Source: JBDSGC01 sp046594105
GTDB lineage: Bacteria > Acidobacteriota > Thermoanaerobaculia > Gp7-AA8
Length of the DNA: 6,521 nucleotides
Direction: 5' to 3'
NCBI GenBank assembly: GCA_046594105.1
Contig: JBKJQB010000117.1
Span: forward strand, 1 to 6,521
Shown here: positions 1 through 6,049 of the stretch, one piece after another
Layout of the letters: the number at the start of each line of letters is the position of its first letter
Numbering within the stretch: position 1 is the first letter of the stretch
The notes under the pieces: model-generated
Told to the model about the DNA's origin: nothing
What the model saw: the letters and a program-made list of their open reading frames with translations, nothing else
The model's database searches: none
Position numbers and translations under genes: made by a program

Positions 1-296
1 GTCGCCTCCGCGCCGAAGGCGTACCCGAAACGGTGAATCGTTCTGACGATGGTGCGGCCGTCATCGCCGAAGGCTCGCCGGAGGTCGGAGATCAGGTTCG
101 CGAGATTCGCGTCGCTCACGTAGGTGCCGGGCCAGAGCTGCTCGTGGAGCTCCTCCTTGCTGAGGGCGTCAGGCCTTCGTTCCAGGAGGATCTGCAGCAA
201 CCGGTAGGCGAGCGGCGTCAGGGGCACCGACTCGTTTCCACGAGCGAGGTGGCGCGCCTCGGTGTCGAACCGAAAGCCTTCGAAAATCGTGATCAT
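1..296 (-). CDS. Winged-helix (OmpR/CadC-type) transcriptional regulator, N-terminal part, cut by window edge
   Basis: The reverse strand reads open from an ATG at 296 to the window edge, giving 98 residues and no stop. The whole visible part is an OmpR/CadC-like winged-helix DNA-binding domain: an N-terminal beta segment (residues 3-25, with GFRFD), the helix after LTPLAYRLLQILLE (26-39), the turn SKEELHEQLWPGTYVSD (46-62), the recognition helix ANLANLISDLRRAFGDD (63-79) and the wing TIVRTIHRFGYAF (82-94). All hallmark hydrophobics are present. The domain is at the very N terminus with no receiver domain before it, so this is not a classical response regulator; one-domain-first proteins of this kind usually carry a sensor, repeat or FHA-like module behind it, which cannot be seen here. 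The start is supported by an AGG-containing sequence about 8 nt upstream. It is transcribed away from the secreted-protein operon, with 229 bp between, so it may control that operon; this is inferred from position only. Confidence 0.9.
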   Translation of the reverse strand, partial: MITIFEGFRFDTEARHLARGNESVPLTPLAYRLLQILLERRPDALSKEELHEQLWPGTYVSDANLANLISDLRRAFGDDGRTIVRTIHRFGYAFGAEA

Positions 297-450
297 GACG
301 AGACCTCATCCTAGCCCATCGTCCGGTAACAAAACGGTAGAACTTTGGTGAGACTTCGCCGCCAGCAAAGGCCATGATTCGCCTCGGTCCGCATCCCCAC
401 AATTGAGCGCACGACGGTTCACTCCCGGTGAAATCGCCCTCGAACTACCT

Positions 451-461
451 ACGTGTCACGT
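451..461. promoter_or_regulatory. Palindrome ACGTG-T-CACGT, possible operator
   Basis: Two perfect 5-bp arms flank a single central base in the divergent intergenic region, 65 bp before the first secreted-protein start. The right arm overlaps a second symmetry: GCACGACG at 409-416 is the exact reverse complement of CGTCGTGC at 459-466. Such symmetry is what a dimeric DNA-binding protein would use, and a winged-helix regulator is encoded next door. However, OmpR/CadC domains often bind direct repeats, and short palindromes arise by chance in GC-rich DNA. The role is inference. Confidence 0.3.
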
Positions 462-511
462 CGTGCTGTCTTCATCCTTCGCGCGCAGAAGTGCGCAATT
501 TCATGTTTGCT

Positions 512-517
512 GAGAGG
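512..517 (+). promoter_or_regulatory. Ribosome binding site GAGAGG deciding the start at 526
   Basis: GAGAGG lies 8 nt before the ATG at 526. A longer reading from the GTG at 517 would place the start codon inside this Shine-Dalgarno sequence and leave that start without its own, so 526 is the better choice. Confidence 0.75.
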
Positions 518-525
518 TGCAGTCG

Positions 526-3276
526 ATGAGATCTCTGATCCGTGTCGTCAGTCTCGCTCTGGTCTGTTTCGGAACGTTCATCTCGGAATCCGTGGTGGCC
601 AACGTAGCGCCGGCAGGCGCCAGTCAGACTCCTGCCGGTCGGGAGCGCGTACGGTCGCAGCTCTCGAACTATTTCAAGGATATTCAACGGAACTCGCCGA
701 CGGTCCTCGGAGGGCTGGCAAAGTCCCCCGACGCCATGGCGGCGATCCAGGAGCGCATCGCCCGGATGGACGATGCGGAGCTCACACGGTTTCAGAAGCT
801 GATGGCCGAAACGCCGGACTGGAAGGTGGCACCTGAGGCATTCGCCGGTGCCTTTCCGCCCGAGGTTTTGAATCAGGTTCGTGCCGTGGGCGCTGATTAC
901 GCCGCGCAGGTGCCGAAGGGCAAGATCATGCGCGACGATGTGCGCTCCCTGGTCAGCGTCCTCAGGATGCTTCCCGAGGGCAAGTTCAAAGAGCTGGGCA
1001 TCGATCGGAAGATGATCGAGTCCCTCGACGCCACGTTCGCCGGCATGACGCCGCTGCAACTGGCCATCCTGCAGAAACGCGTCGACGAGAGCAGCCCGTG
1101 GCGCGAGAAAAGCGCCGCCGCCCTGCAATCCATCCCGCCTGCGCTGGAACGCGGCGCCGCAGCGCTGGCCGACCATGGCCCGCTGACGGAAAAGGATGTC
1201 CGAGAGCTCAGCGTGTTCCGCGCCGAGCTGCTGGGACTTCTCAACCGGCTGGACAAATTGCCACCGGAAGCCCGAAAGAAATTCAAGCAGCTGGACTCCA
1301 GCACATTCGCCGCGCAACTCGAACAGCTCAACCAGGCATCTCCCGATGTCCTGTTCATGATGCGTCACACCATGCCGCAGGAGATGTTGCCGGCGTTGCG
1401 CCGGAACGTGGCGTTTCTGGAGCGGGTCTCGACCTTCAGCAAAGAAGAGAGCGCGGACCTCGAACGGTTCCGCGGCAGCCTCACCCAGGCCTTCCGGCAG
1501 GTCAAAGCCGAAGGACAGGGAGAGTGGCAGGGCGCCGATGAGATGATGGCGAAGCTCGGGCCGGAGCATCTCTTCATCCTCCAGAAGCGGATGGAGTCCC
1601 TCGGCGGATGGCAGGCAGGCCTGCCTGCCGTTTATCAGACACTGGCCGCCCCGGAGACGGCCTCCCGCCTTCGTGCCATTCAGGGATTGACGCCGGATCC
1701 GGTCGCCGTCCTGGCACTCAACTCGTTCCGCCAGCAGGCGCTGTCCTACATCGAAGCGGTGGGACCCACCTCGGGTCTGACCCCCGCATTCCTGGCCAGC
1801 GCACGCAAGACCGTGGAGACCGTCCCTCTCGATCGCCTCGAGCTCATCCGCATGGCCACCGAACGTCTCCCAGCCTCTGCATCCGCCGCGGACCGGCTTT
1901 CCATCGTGGCCATGAGCGCCCTCGACTTCGGTTGCTCGGTGAGTGTGCAGGCCTTCCCCGAAATCTGCGTGGGCGGTTGCGCTGAGGTATGCGTTCCCCT
2001 TCTCGGATGCGCGGAAGTCTGCGTTCCCAGGGTCTGCACCCCGGCGGTTGTGGTCACGGCCGATTTCGACTTCATCTGCAACCCCATCAAGACGGCTCTC
2101 CGAAACGTGGAGGCCGGCATCACCACGAGCGGCAATGCTGCCGTCGAAACGATGCGAGCTGGAATCCAGACCTCGATCGACGGCGTGAGGAACTCCATCA
2201 ACGCCTCAGTCGCCTCGGTCCAGAACGTCGTGGATACCTCGGTCAGCGCCATCACCAAGACGGTGGATGACATTTTCGCCTTCGCCAAGACCATCCCCGA
2301 TCTGGCCTGGAAGGCAATCAAGCTCGCGCTCGACTTGCTCCTCGACCTCCCGATCAAGAACGGCGTCACTCTCCGAAGCCTTGTGGCACAAGGTCCGGAG
2401 GTCGCTCTCAACTCGATGAAGACGCTCATGGGCCTTGCCGGAGATTGGTGGACGGCCATCTCGAGCTTCACTCTGCCCGCGATCCCCTGTCCGCCGGCGG
2501 GGTTCCACACACCCTTTGGTGACGTCGGGGAGGGGTCCACAGCCAACAATTACGCCCGCTACCGCCTGATGATCGACGGCATCATCGGAATGATCCCGGA
2601 CACGGAAGTCAGTCTGGCCATCAAGGTGCCCGCCCAGGTGACCTTCATGCTGTTCGACTTCCTGGGAACCTGCCTCACGCAGGCAGCCTCGGACGCCGAC
2701 GCCGCCGAGCTCACTACGAGGCACACCCTGGTGCTCGCAAACTTCGGAACCATGCGGACGTTCGTCACGAGCCAGATCGCCGGGCTCAGCACCGCCGCCA
2801 CCAACCAGTCCGGCGGTCTACTCACTCTATTGACAACCGAGAACAACAATGCCCGGGCGCTCGTGCTCAGCCAGAGCCAGGCGACGCAGACGGTCGTCAA
2901 TACCGAGAGCACGACCGTGCAGAACCTGATCAAAACAGACAGCACCGAGCTCCGGAGTCTGGTGCAGCTGGAAAACGACGCCACCCAAAGCGACATCAAG
3001 TCATTCAGGGAGCTCGATCTCCGCGTGACCATCGAACGCGTGCTGCAGGCTGGCACCGGCGACGAAGTGGCCAGTTTCCAGCTCCTGGAACCAGCGGGCC
3101 ACCTGCGGCTGGTCAGCACCATCGTCGAAGACACCATCAGGTCGATGATCGTGGCGCAGGAAGGGGTCGGCCAGGCCCAGAAGTACTTTGACAGCGCCGT
3201 GCTGCTGATGAACGGCGGCAAATACAAGAGCGCATTCCGCGAATTCATCAAGGCATATCGGGAGACGACCAAATGA
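526..3276 (+). CDS. Large exported helical-repeat protein with Cys-rich insert (paralogue A, unknown family)
   Basis: I do not recognise this 916-aa protein. Residues 1-25 form a Sec signal peptide: basic start (R2, R6), hydrophobic stretch 7-18, likely cut after SESVVA. Residues 56-465 are almost all helical and hold degenerate repeats anchored on L86, L179, L276, L349 and L438 (for example FQKLMAE, LQKRVDE, LQKRMES), often followed by a W and an IPP or similar turn. A Cys-rich segment follows (C470, 481, 485, 489, 495, 499, 504, 518) with a tandem GCAEVCVP repeat. Hendecad repeats occupy about 536-579. A core has TIPDLAW (589-595), W641-W642, IPCPPAGFHTPFG (C655) and C716. A second hendecad block runs 769-834, and a 34-residue TPR-like hairpin ends the protein (883-916). 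No catalytic motif is visible. It is first of a two-gene set with its paralogue 53 nt downstream. Disulphides and an extracytoplasmic location are likely; function is unknown. A scaffold, adhesion, envelope-binding or pore-type role all remain possible. Confidence 0.93.
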   Translation: MRSLIRVVSLALVCFGTFISESVVANVAPAGASQTPAGRERVRSQLSNYFKDIQRNSPTVLGGLAKSPDAMAAIQERIARMDDAELTRFQKLMAETPDWKVAPEAFAGAFPPEVLNQVRAVGADYAAQVPKGKIMRDDVRSLVSVLRMLPEGKFKELGIDRKMIESLDATFAGMTPLQLAILQKRVDESSPWREKSAAALQSIPPALERGAAALADHGPLTEKDVRELSVFRAELLGLLNRLDKLPPEARKKFKQLDSSTFAAQLEQLNQASPDVLFMMRHTMPQEMLPALRRNVAFLERVSTFSKEESADLERFRGSLTQAFRQVKAEGQGEWQGADEMMAKLGPEHLFILQKRMESLGGWQAGLPAVYQTLAAPETASRLRAIQGLTPDPVAVLALNSFRQQALSYIEAVGPTSGLTPAFLASARKTVETVPLDRLELIRMATERLPASASAADRLSIVAMSALDFGCSVSVQAFPEICVGGCAEVCVPLLGCAEVCVPRVCTPAVVVTADFDFICNPIKTALRNVEAGITTSGNAAVETMRAGIQTSIDGVRNSINASVASVQNVVDTSVSAITKTVDDIFAFAKTIPDLAWKAIKLALDLLLDLPIKNGVTLRSLVAQGPEVALNSMKTLMGLAGDWWTAISSFTLPAIPCPPAGFHTPFGDVGEGSTANNYARYRLMIDGIIGMIPDTEVSLAIKVPAQVTFMLFDFLGTCLTQAASDADAAELTTRHTLVLANFGTMRTFVTSQIAGLSTAATNQSGGLLTLLTTENNNARALVLSQSQATQTVVNTESTTVQNLIKTDSTELRSLVQLENDATQSDIKSFRELDLRVTIERVLQAGTGDEVASFQLLEPAGHLRLVSTIVEDTIRSMIVAQEGVGQAQKYFDSAVLLMNGGKYKSAFREFIKAYRETTK
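1975..2034 (+). repeat. Tandem 10-codon repeat encoding GCAEVCVP within the Cys-rich insert
   Basis: Two adjacent 30-nt units encode GCAEVCVPLL (residues 484-493) and GCAEVCVPRV (494-503), followed directly by C504. The first eight residues are identical, but the DNA differs at several synonymous positions (GGT/GGA, GCT/GCG, GAG/GAA, GTA/GTC). The duplication is therefore not recent, and the protein sequence appears to have been kept. This is the centre of the insert that the downstream paralogue lacks. Confidence 0.85.
2131..2262 (+). repeat. Coding region for four tandem 11-residue repeats, block 1 of paralogue A
   Basis: Residues 536-579 divide into four 11-residue units without gaps; two examples are IQTSIDGVRNS (547-557) and VDTSVSAITKT (569-579). 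Hydrophobic residues fall at unit positions 1, 5 and 8, a 4-3-4 spacing, with polar residues (N, Q, D, S, T) at positions 2 and 10. The first unit is the weakest (G at position 1). Hendecads of this type form slightly right-handed coiled coils or amphipathic surface-binding helices. The paralogue keeps the same register. Confidence 0.75.
2830..3027 (+). repeat. Coding region for six tandem 11-residue repeats, block 2 of paralogue A
   Basis: Residues 769-834 divide into six 11-residue units, for example VLSQSQATQTV (780-790) and IKTDSTELRSL (802-812). Position 1 is I, L or V in every unit, position 4 is mostly E, D or Q, and position 11 is usually L or V. The units are richer in charged and amide residues than block 1. 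The matching segment of the paralogue shows the same periodicity in the same register. Confidence 0.75.
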
Positions 3277-3329
3277 TTGAGACAGGCCCGTCAGAAACAC
3301 TCACGAGATCCATTGTGAAAGGAACACTC
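3277..3329 (+). other. Short intergenic spacer within the two-gene operon
   Basis: Only 53 nt separate the stop of the first secreted protein from the chosen start of the second. There is no hairpin with a T-tract and no clear promoter, so the two genes are probably read from one transcript. An ATG at 3273 overlaps the upstream stop and is in frame with the second gene, but it would place 19 mostly polar residues before the signal peptide. Confidence 0.7.
3318..3324 (+). promoter_or_regulatory. Ribosome binding site AAAGGAA deciding the start at 3330
   Basis: AAAGGAA lies just before the ATG at 3330, with 6 nt between AAGGA and the start. Starting here places the basic and hydrophobic signal-peptide residues directly at the N terminus, as in the upstream paralogue, which supports 3330 over the overlapping ATG at 3273. 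Confidence 0.8.
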
Positions 3330-5966
3330 ATGACCTGGTCAATCCGCCTCTCCCTTGTGACGACTCTCCTCCTTGCTCCGGTCGTGTCCCTCCAGGCAGC
3401 CGCAGTGCCCAAGCCGCTGGACAACGCGCACGTGAGGCAGGAGCTCTCGAGCTACTTCGCGCACATCGCGGAGAACTCCCCCACCGTCCTCGGTGGTCTG
3501 GCCAAGTCGCCCGACACGATGGCAGCGGTACAACAGCGCATCGCCGCCATGAGCGATCAGGAGCTCGCCGGTTATCGGAAGCTGATGGCGGAGACGCCAG
3601 ACTGGAAGGTCGCGCCGGAGCTGTTCGCGAAAGCGTTTCCGCCCGAGGTGCTCGGGCAGATCCAGCGCGCGGGAACCGATTATGCCGCGCTGGCGCCGCG
3701 GGGTCAGGAGATGCGCCAGGACGTGCGCACCCTGGCTTCGGTGCTCAGCCTTCTTCCTGACGAGAAGCTGAAAGAGCTCGGCATCGATCGGGCCACCGTC
3801 ACTTCTCTGCAGGCAGCGTTCACCGAGCTGACTCCCCTGCAAGCGGCGGTACTTCATCGACAGGCCAACGAGGCGGGCGCGTGGGATACCACCAGCGCCG
3901 CTGCCCTCAAATCGATCCCGCCGGCACTCCAGCGTGGAGCGGCCGCGCTGGCACAGCACGGCGCCCTGACCGAGAAGGATGTTGCGGAGCTCGGAAGTTT
4001 CCGATCCAGTCTGACCGGACTGCTCGCGCGCATCGACAAGCTTCCCGCGGAGACCAGGAAGACGCTGAACGTCGACGAGTTCCGCGTCCAGATGAAGCAA
4101 CTCGATGCTGCCTCGCCGGACACGCTGTTCATGGTGCGCCACAACGTGCCGCCGCCAATGATGGAAGCACTCGAGGCCAACGTGAAGTTCCTCGAGCGCG
4201 TGGCCAATCTCAGCTCGAAAGAACAGAAAGACCTGGAGACGTTCCGCAGCGACCTGACCTCAACGTTCCAGTCGCTCGAAAAAGAAGAGGGCAACCCCGG
4301 TGAGGGACCCGGTGTCGGGGCCACGCTTTCCGGCCTCAGCTCCGCGCATCTGGTCGTCCTCAAAGACGGCATGTCCAACCTGGGCAACTGGCAGACCGCA
4401 TTGCCTGTCTTCTACAAAACGCTCGCCTCGCCTGAACTGCCAGCGACACTGGCGGCACTCAAGGGGCCGTCGGTGGATCCAAAGACGGTGGCCTCGCTCG
4501 AGGAGTTCCGCAGGCAGACCCTCTCCGAGATCGAGGCTGCCGCATCGTCACCAGGAACCGACGGCGCGCTGATCGCCGCGGCGCGTCAGCAACTGGCCGG
4601 CATTCCCCTGGACCGCCTGGCGGTCATGCGCATGTCGCTCGACAGCCTGCCGAAGCTGGCCTCGCGGAAAGACCGGCTGTCGGTGATCGCAGTGAACTCG
4701 TACAGCTTCAGCTGTCAGATCAGCCTGCCCAGCCCACTCCCGAACATCAACCTCGACTTCATCTGCAACCCGATCAAGACCGCCCTCACCGCAATCGAGA
4801 ACGGCGTCACCGCGACCATCAACACGATTGTCTCCAGCGTGCAGAGCGCGCTCAACACCACCATCAGTACCCTGTCCAGCGCGTTGAACACGGCGATCAG
4901 CGCGGTGACCTCCACCGTCAACTCGCTGGTCTCTGCGATCGCCAACACCACGGCGACCATCTCCAATTTTCTGAAGACCATCCCCGACCTGGCCTGGGGG
5001 GCCATTCAGACCGCCATGAATCTGCTGCTCGACATCAGGATTCGCAACGGGGTCACCGTTCGCGACCTCGCTCTCTCCGGTGTCGAGCATGGGCTCAATT
5101 CGATGACCACACTGATCGGACTCTCCTCCGGATGGTGGTCCGCCGTCTCCGGGTTCACCCTGCCGCAGATTCCCTGTCCACCTGCCGGCTTTCACACTCC
5201 GTTCGGGAACGTTGGCGAGGGTGCAGCGGCAGCCAACTACGACCGCTACCACGTGATGATCAGCAACATCGTGGGCATGATCCCGGACACCGAGATCAGC
5301 TTGAAGTTCAAGATTCCGGCGCAGATCCTCTACCTCTCCTACGACTTCCTGGGCGTCTGCCTGCAACAGGCAGCAGCCGACGCAGACTCGGCGGAGGCGT
5401 CGTCGCGACATTCTCTGGTCGTGACCAATTTCACCAACCTGCAAACCTACATCGGAACCCAGGTGTCGGGACTGGCGCTGGCCTCCGGTCAGCAGACCAC
5501 GCAGCTGCAGTCGACCATCAATGCCCAGGGCGCCGCAGTCCGGAGCTCGATCTCCGGGGAAGCGCTGGCCATCCAGGGTGTCGTCAGGAGCACGAGCCTG
5601 GCGACTCAGGCGGTCATCAATGCAGAACACACGAAGAATCGGAACCTCATTCAGAAAGAGAGCGACGACTCGCAGGCGGACATCAAAGCGTTCCGCGCAG
5701 AGAACCTGCGGCTGGCGATTGAGCGTGTGCTGCAGGGCGGCGAAGGCAAAGAGATCGCGCTGTTTGAGCTTCTCGCGCCTGCGGGGTATCTCCGGTTGGT
5801 CGGCGACGTTGTGAATGAAACCATCACGTCGATGGGCGCTGCCAGTCAGACCATCGGTCAGGCCAGGAAGTTCTATGACGAGGGCGTCACGCTCATGAAC
5901 GCCGGCAGCGAGAAAGAAGCCTTCAAGCGATTCGGAAAGGCCTACAAGGCCGCGACCGCCGAGTAA
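3330..5966 (+). CDS. Large exported helical-repeat protein, paralogue B of the upstream gene (unknown family)
   Basis: This 878-aa protein is a clear paralogue of the one just upstream. Its signal peptide has a basic start (R6) and a hydrophobic stretch 7-19, with a likely cut after SLQA (residue 23). Shared landmarks are NSPTVLGGLAKSPD (from N49), LMAETPDWKVAPE, helical-repeat anchors L79, A172, L266, L341 and L430, ICNPIKTAL (C479), TIPDLAW (to W556), W602-W603, IPCPPAGFHTPFG (C616), MIPDTE, C677, IERVLQ (from I797) and a C-terminal TPR-like hairpin. From C479 onward every landmark sits exactly 39 residues earlier than in paralogue A, so this part aligns without gaps. The mature part has only four cysteines (462, 479, 616, 677); all have counterparts in A, and the Cys-rich insert is absent. 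A Gly/Pro-rich linker lies near residues 327-337. Block 1 of the hendecads is strikingly rich in Ser, Thr and Asn. No enzymatic motif is visible. It probably acts outside the cytoplasm together with its paralogue; the function is unknown. Confidence 0.93.
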   Translation: MTWSIRLSLVTTLLLAPVVSLQAAAVPKPLDNAHVRQELSSYFAHIAENSPTVLGGLAKSPDTMAAVQQRIAAMSDQELAGYRKLMAETPDWKVAPELFAKAFPPEVLGQIQRAGTDYAALAPRGQEMRQDVRTLASVLSLLPDEKLKELGIDRATVTSLQAAFTELTPLQAAVLHRQANEAGAWDTTSAAALKSIPPALQRGAAALAQHGALTEKDVAELGSFRSSLTGLLARIDKLPAETRKTLNVDEFRVQMKQLDAASPDTLFMVRHNVPPPMMEALEANVKFLERVANLSSKEQKDLETFRSDLTSTFQSLEKEEGNPGEGPGVGATLSGLSSAHLVVLKDGMSNLGNWQTALPVFYKTLASPELPATLAALKGPSVDPKTVASLEEFRRQTLSEIEAAASSPGTDGALIAAARQQLAGIPLDRLAVMRMSLDSLPKLASRKDRLSVIAVNSYSFSCQISLPSPLPNINLDFICNPIKTALTAIENGVTATINTIVSSVQSALNTTISTLSSALNTAISAVTSTVNSLVSAIANTTATISNFLKTIPDLAWGAIQTAMNLLLDIRIRNGVTVRDLALSGVEHGLNSMTTLIGLSSGWWSAVSGFTLPQIPCPPAGFHTPFGNVGEGAAAANYDRYHVMISNIVGMIPDTEISLKFKIPAQILYLSYDFLGVCLQQAAADADSAEASSRHSLVVTNFTNLQTYIGTQVSGLALASGQQTTQLQSTINAQGAAVRSSISGEALAIQGVVRSTSLATQAVINAEHTKNRNLIQKESDDSQADIKAFRAENLRLAIERVLQGGEGKEIALFELLAPAGYLRLVGDVVNETITSMGAASQTIGQARKFYDEGVTLMNAGSEKEAFKRFGKAYKAATAE
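4818..4949 (+). repeat. Coding region for four tandem 11-residue repeats, block 1 of paralogue B
   Basis: Residues 497-540 form four contiguous 11-residue units, the clearest set in the window; INTIVSSVQSA (497-507) and LNTAISAVTST (519-529) are examples. The pattern is hydrophobic at 1, N at 2, I or V at 5, S usually at 6, and hydrophobic at 8. Charged residues are absent, which is unusual for a soluble coiled coil and would suit a packed helical bundle or a membrane-facing helix. Confidence 0.8.
5517..5714 (+). repeat. Coding region for six tandem 11-residue repeats, block 2 of paralogue B
   Basis: Residues 730-795 form six contiguous 11-residue units, such as ISGEALAIQGV (741-751) and INAEHTKNRNL (763-773). 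Position 1 is I or V throughout. The block aligns unit for unit, without gaps, with residues 769-834 of the upstream paralogue, and both blocks run directly into a conserved IERVLQ. Confidence 0.75.
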
Positions 5967-5996
5967 GAGCGCCGACCCAAGAACATCGATCAGTCC

Positions 5997-6042
5997 AGAA
6001 GAGGCGCAGTGCGTGGTCAGCGCTGCGCCTCTTCTTTCGTTT
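5997..6042 (+). terminator. Intrinsic terminator after the secreted-protein operon
   Basis: A perfect 13-bp stem (AGAAGAGGCGCAG at 5997-6009 with its exact complement at 6023-6035) encloses a 13-nt loop and is followed by TTCGTTT. It lies 30 bp beyond the stop of the second paralogue. On the reverse strand the stem is not followed by a T-tract, so it should mainly stop plus-strand transcription, although the convergent gene ends only a few bases away at 6050. Confidence 0.85.
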
Positions 6043-6049
6043 CAGGGCC

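Larger units (their letters stand above)
297..525. other. Divergent intergenic region between the regulator and the secreted-protein operon
   Basis: These 229 bp separate two divergently transcribed genes, so promoters for both should lie here. I find no -35/-10 pair with good matches and spacing on either strand; a TAGGAT on the reverse strand near 310 has no acceptable -35 and sits too close to the start codon. Two symmetric elements stand out: an 11-bp palindrome at 451-461, and 8-bp inverted arms at 409-416 and 459-466. The short open frames that cross the region lack protein-like composition and are not genes. Confidence 0.6.

Noticed and set aside
300..320. TAGGAT as a -10 box for the regulator
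   Set aside because: There is no -35 at 16-18 bp, and the distance to the ATG is too short for a normal leader.
169..402. Reverse-strand 77-codon open frame overlapping the regulator start
   Set aside because: It is in a different frame from the clear winged-helix domain and has no recognisable features.
517..525. GTG at 517 as the start of paralogue A
   Set aside because: The codon overlaps the ribosome binding site that serves ATG 526.
559..567. Possible lipoprotein cysteine (C14) in the signal peptide of paralogue A
   Set aside because: The preceding residues ALV do not form a lipobox, which needs a small residue at -1, and C14 lies in the middle of the hydrophobic stretch; a standard cut after SVVA fits better.
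472..1569. 365-codon open frame on the reverse strand opposite paralogue A
   Set aside because: It is antisense to a strongly supported gene, is rich in H, R, L and Q as expected for a shadow frame in GC-rich DNA, and resembles the antisense frame in paralogue B only because the sense proteins are conserved.
3273..3329. Upstream ATG at 3273 overlapping the stop of paralogue A as the start of paralogue B
   Set aside because: It would bury the signal peptide behind 19 mostly polar residues, and the AAAGGAA site points to 3330.
4548..5630. 360-codon open frame on the reverse strand opposite paralogue B
   Set aside because: The composition is dominated by G, D, R, V, H and Q with no domain; it mirrors the hendecad coding region and has no independent support.
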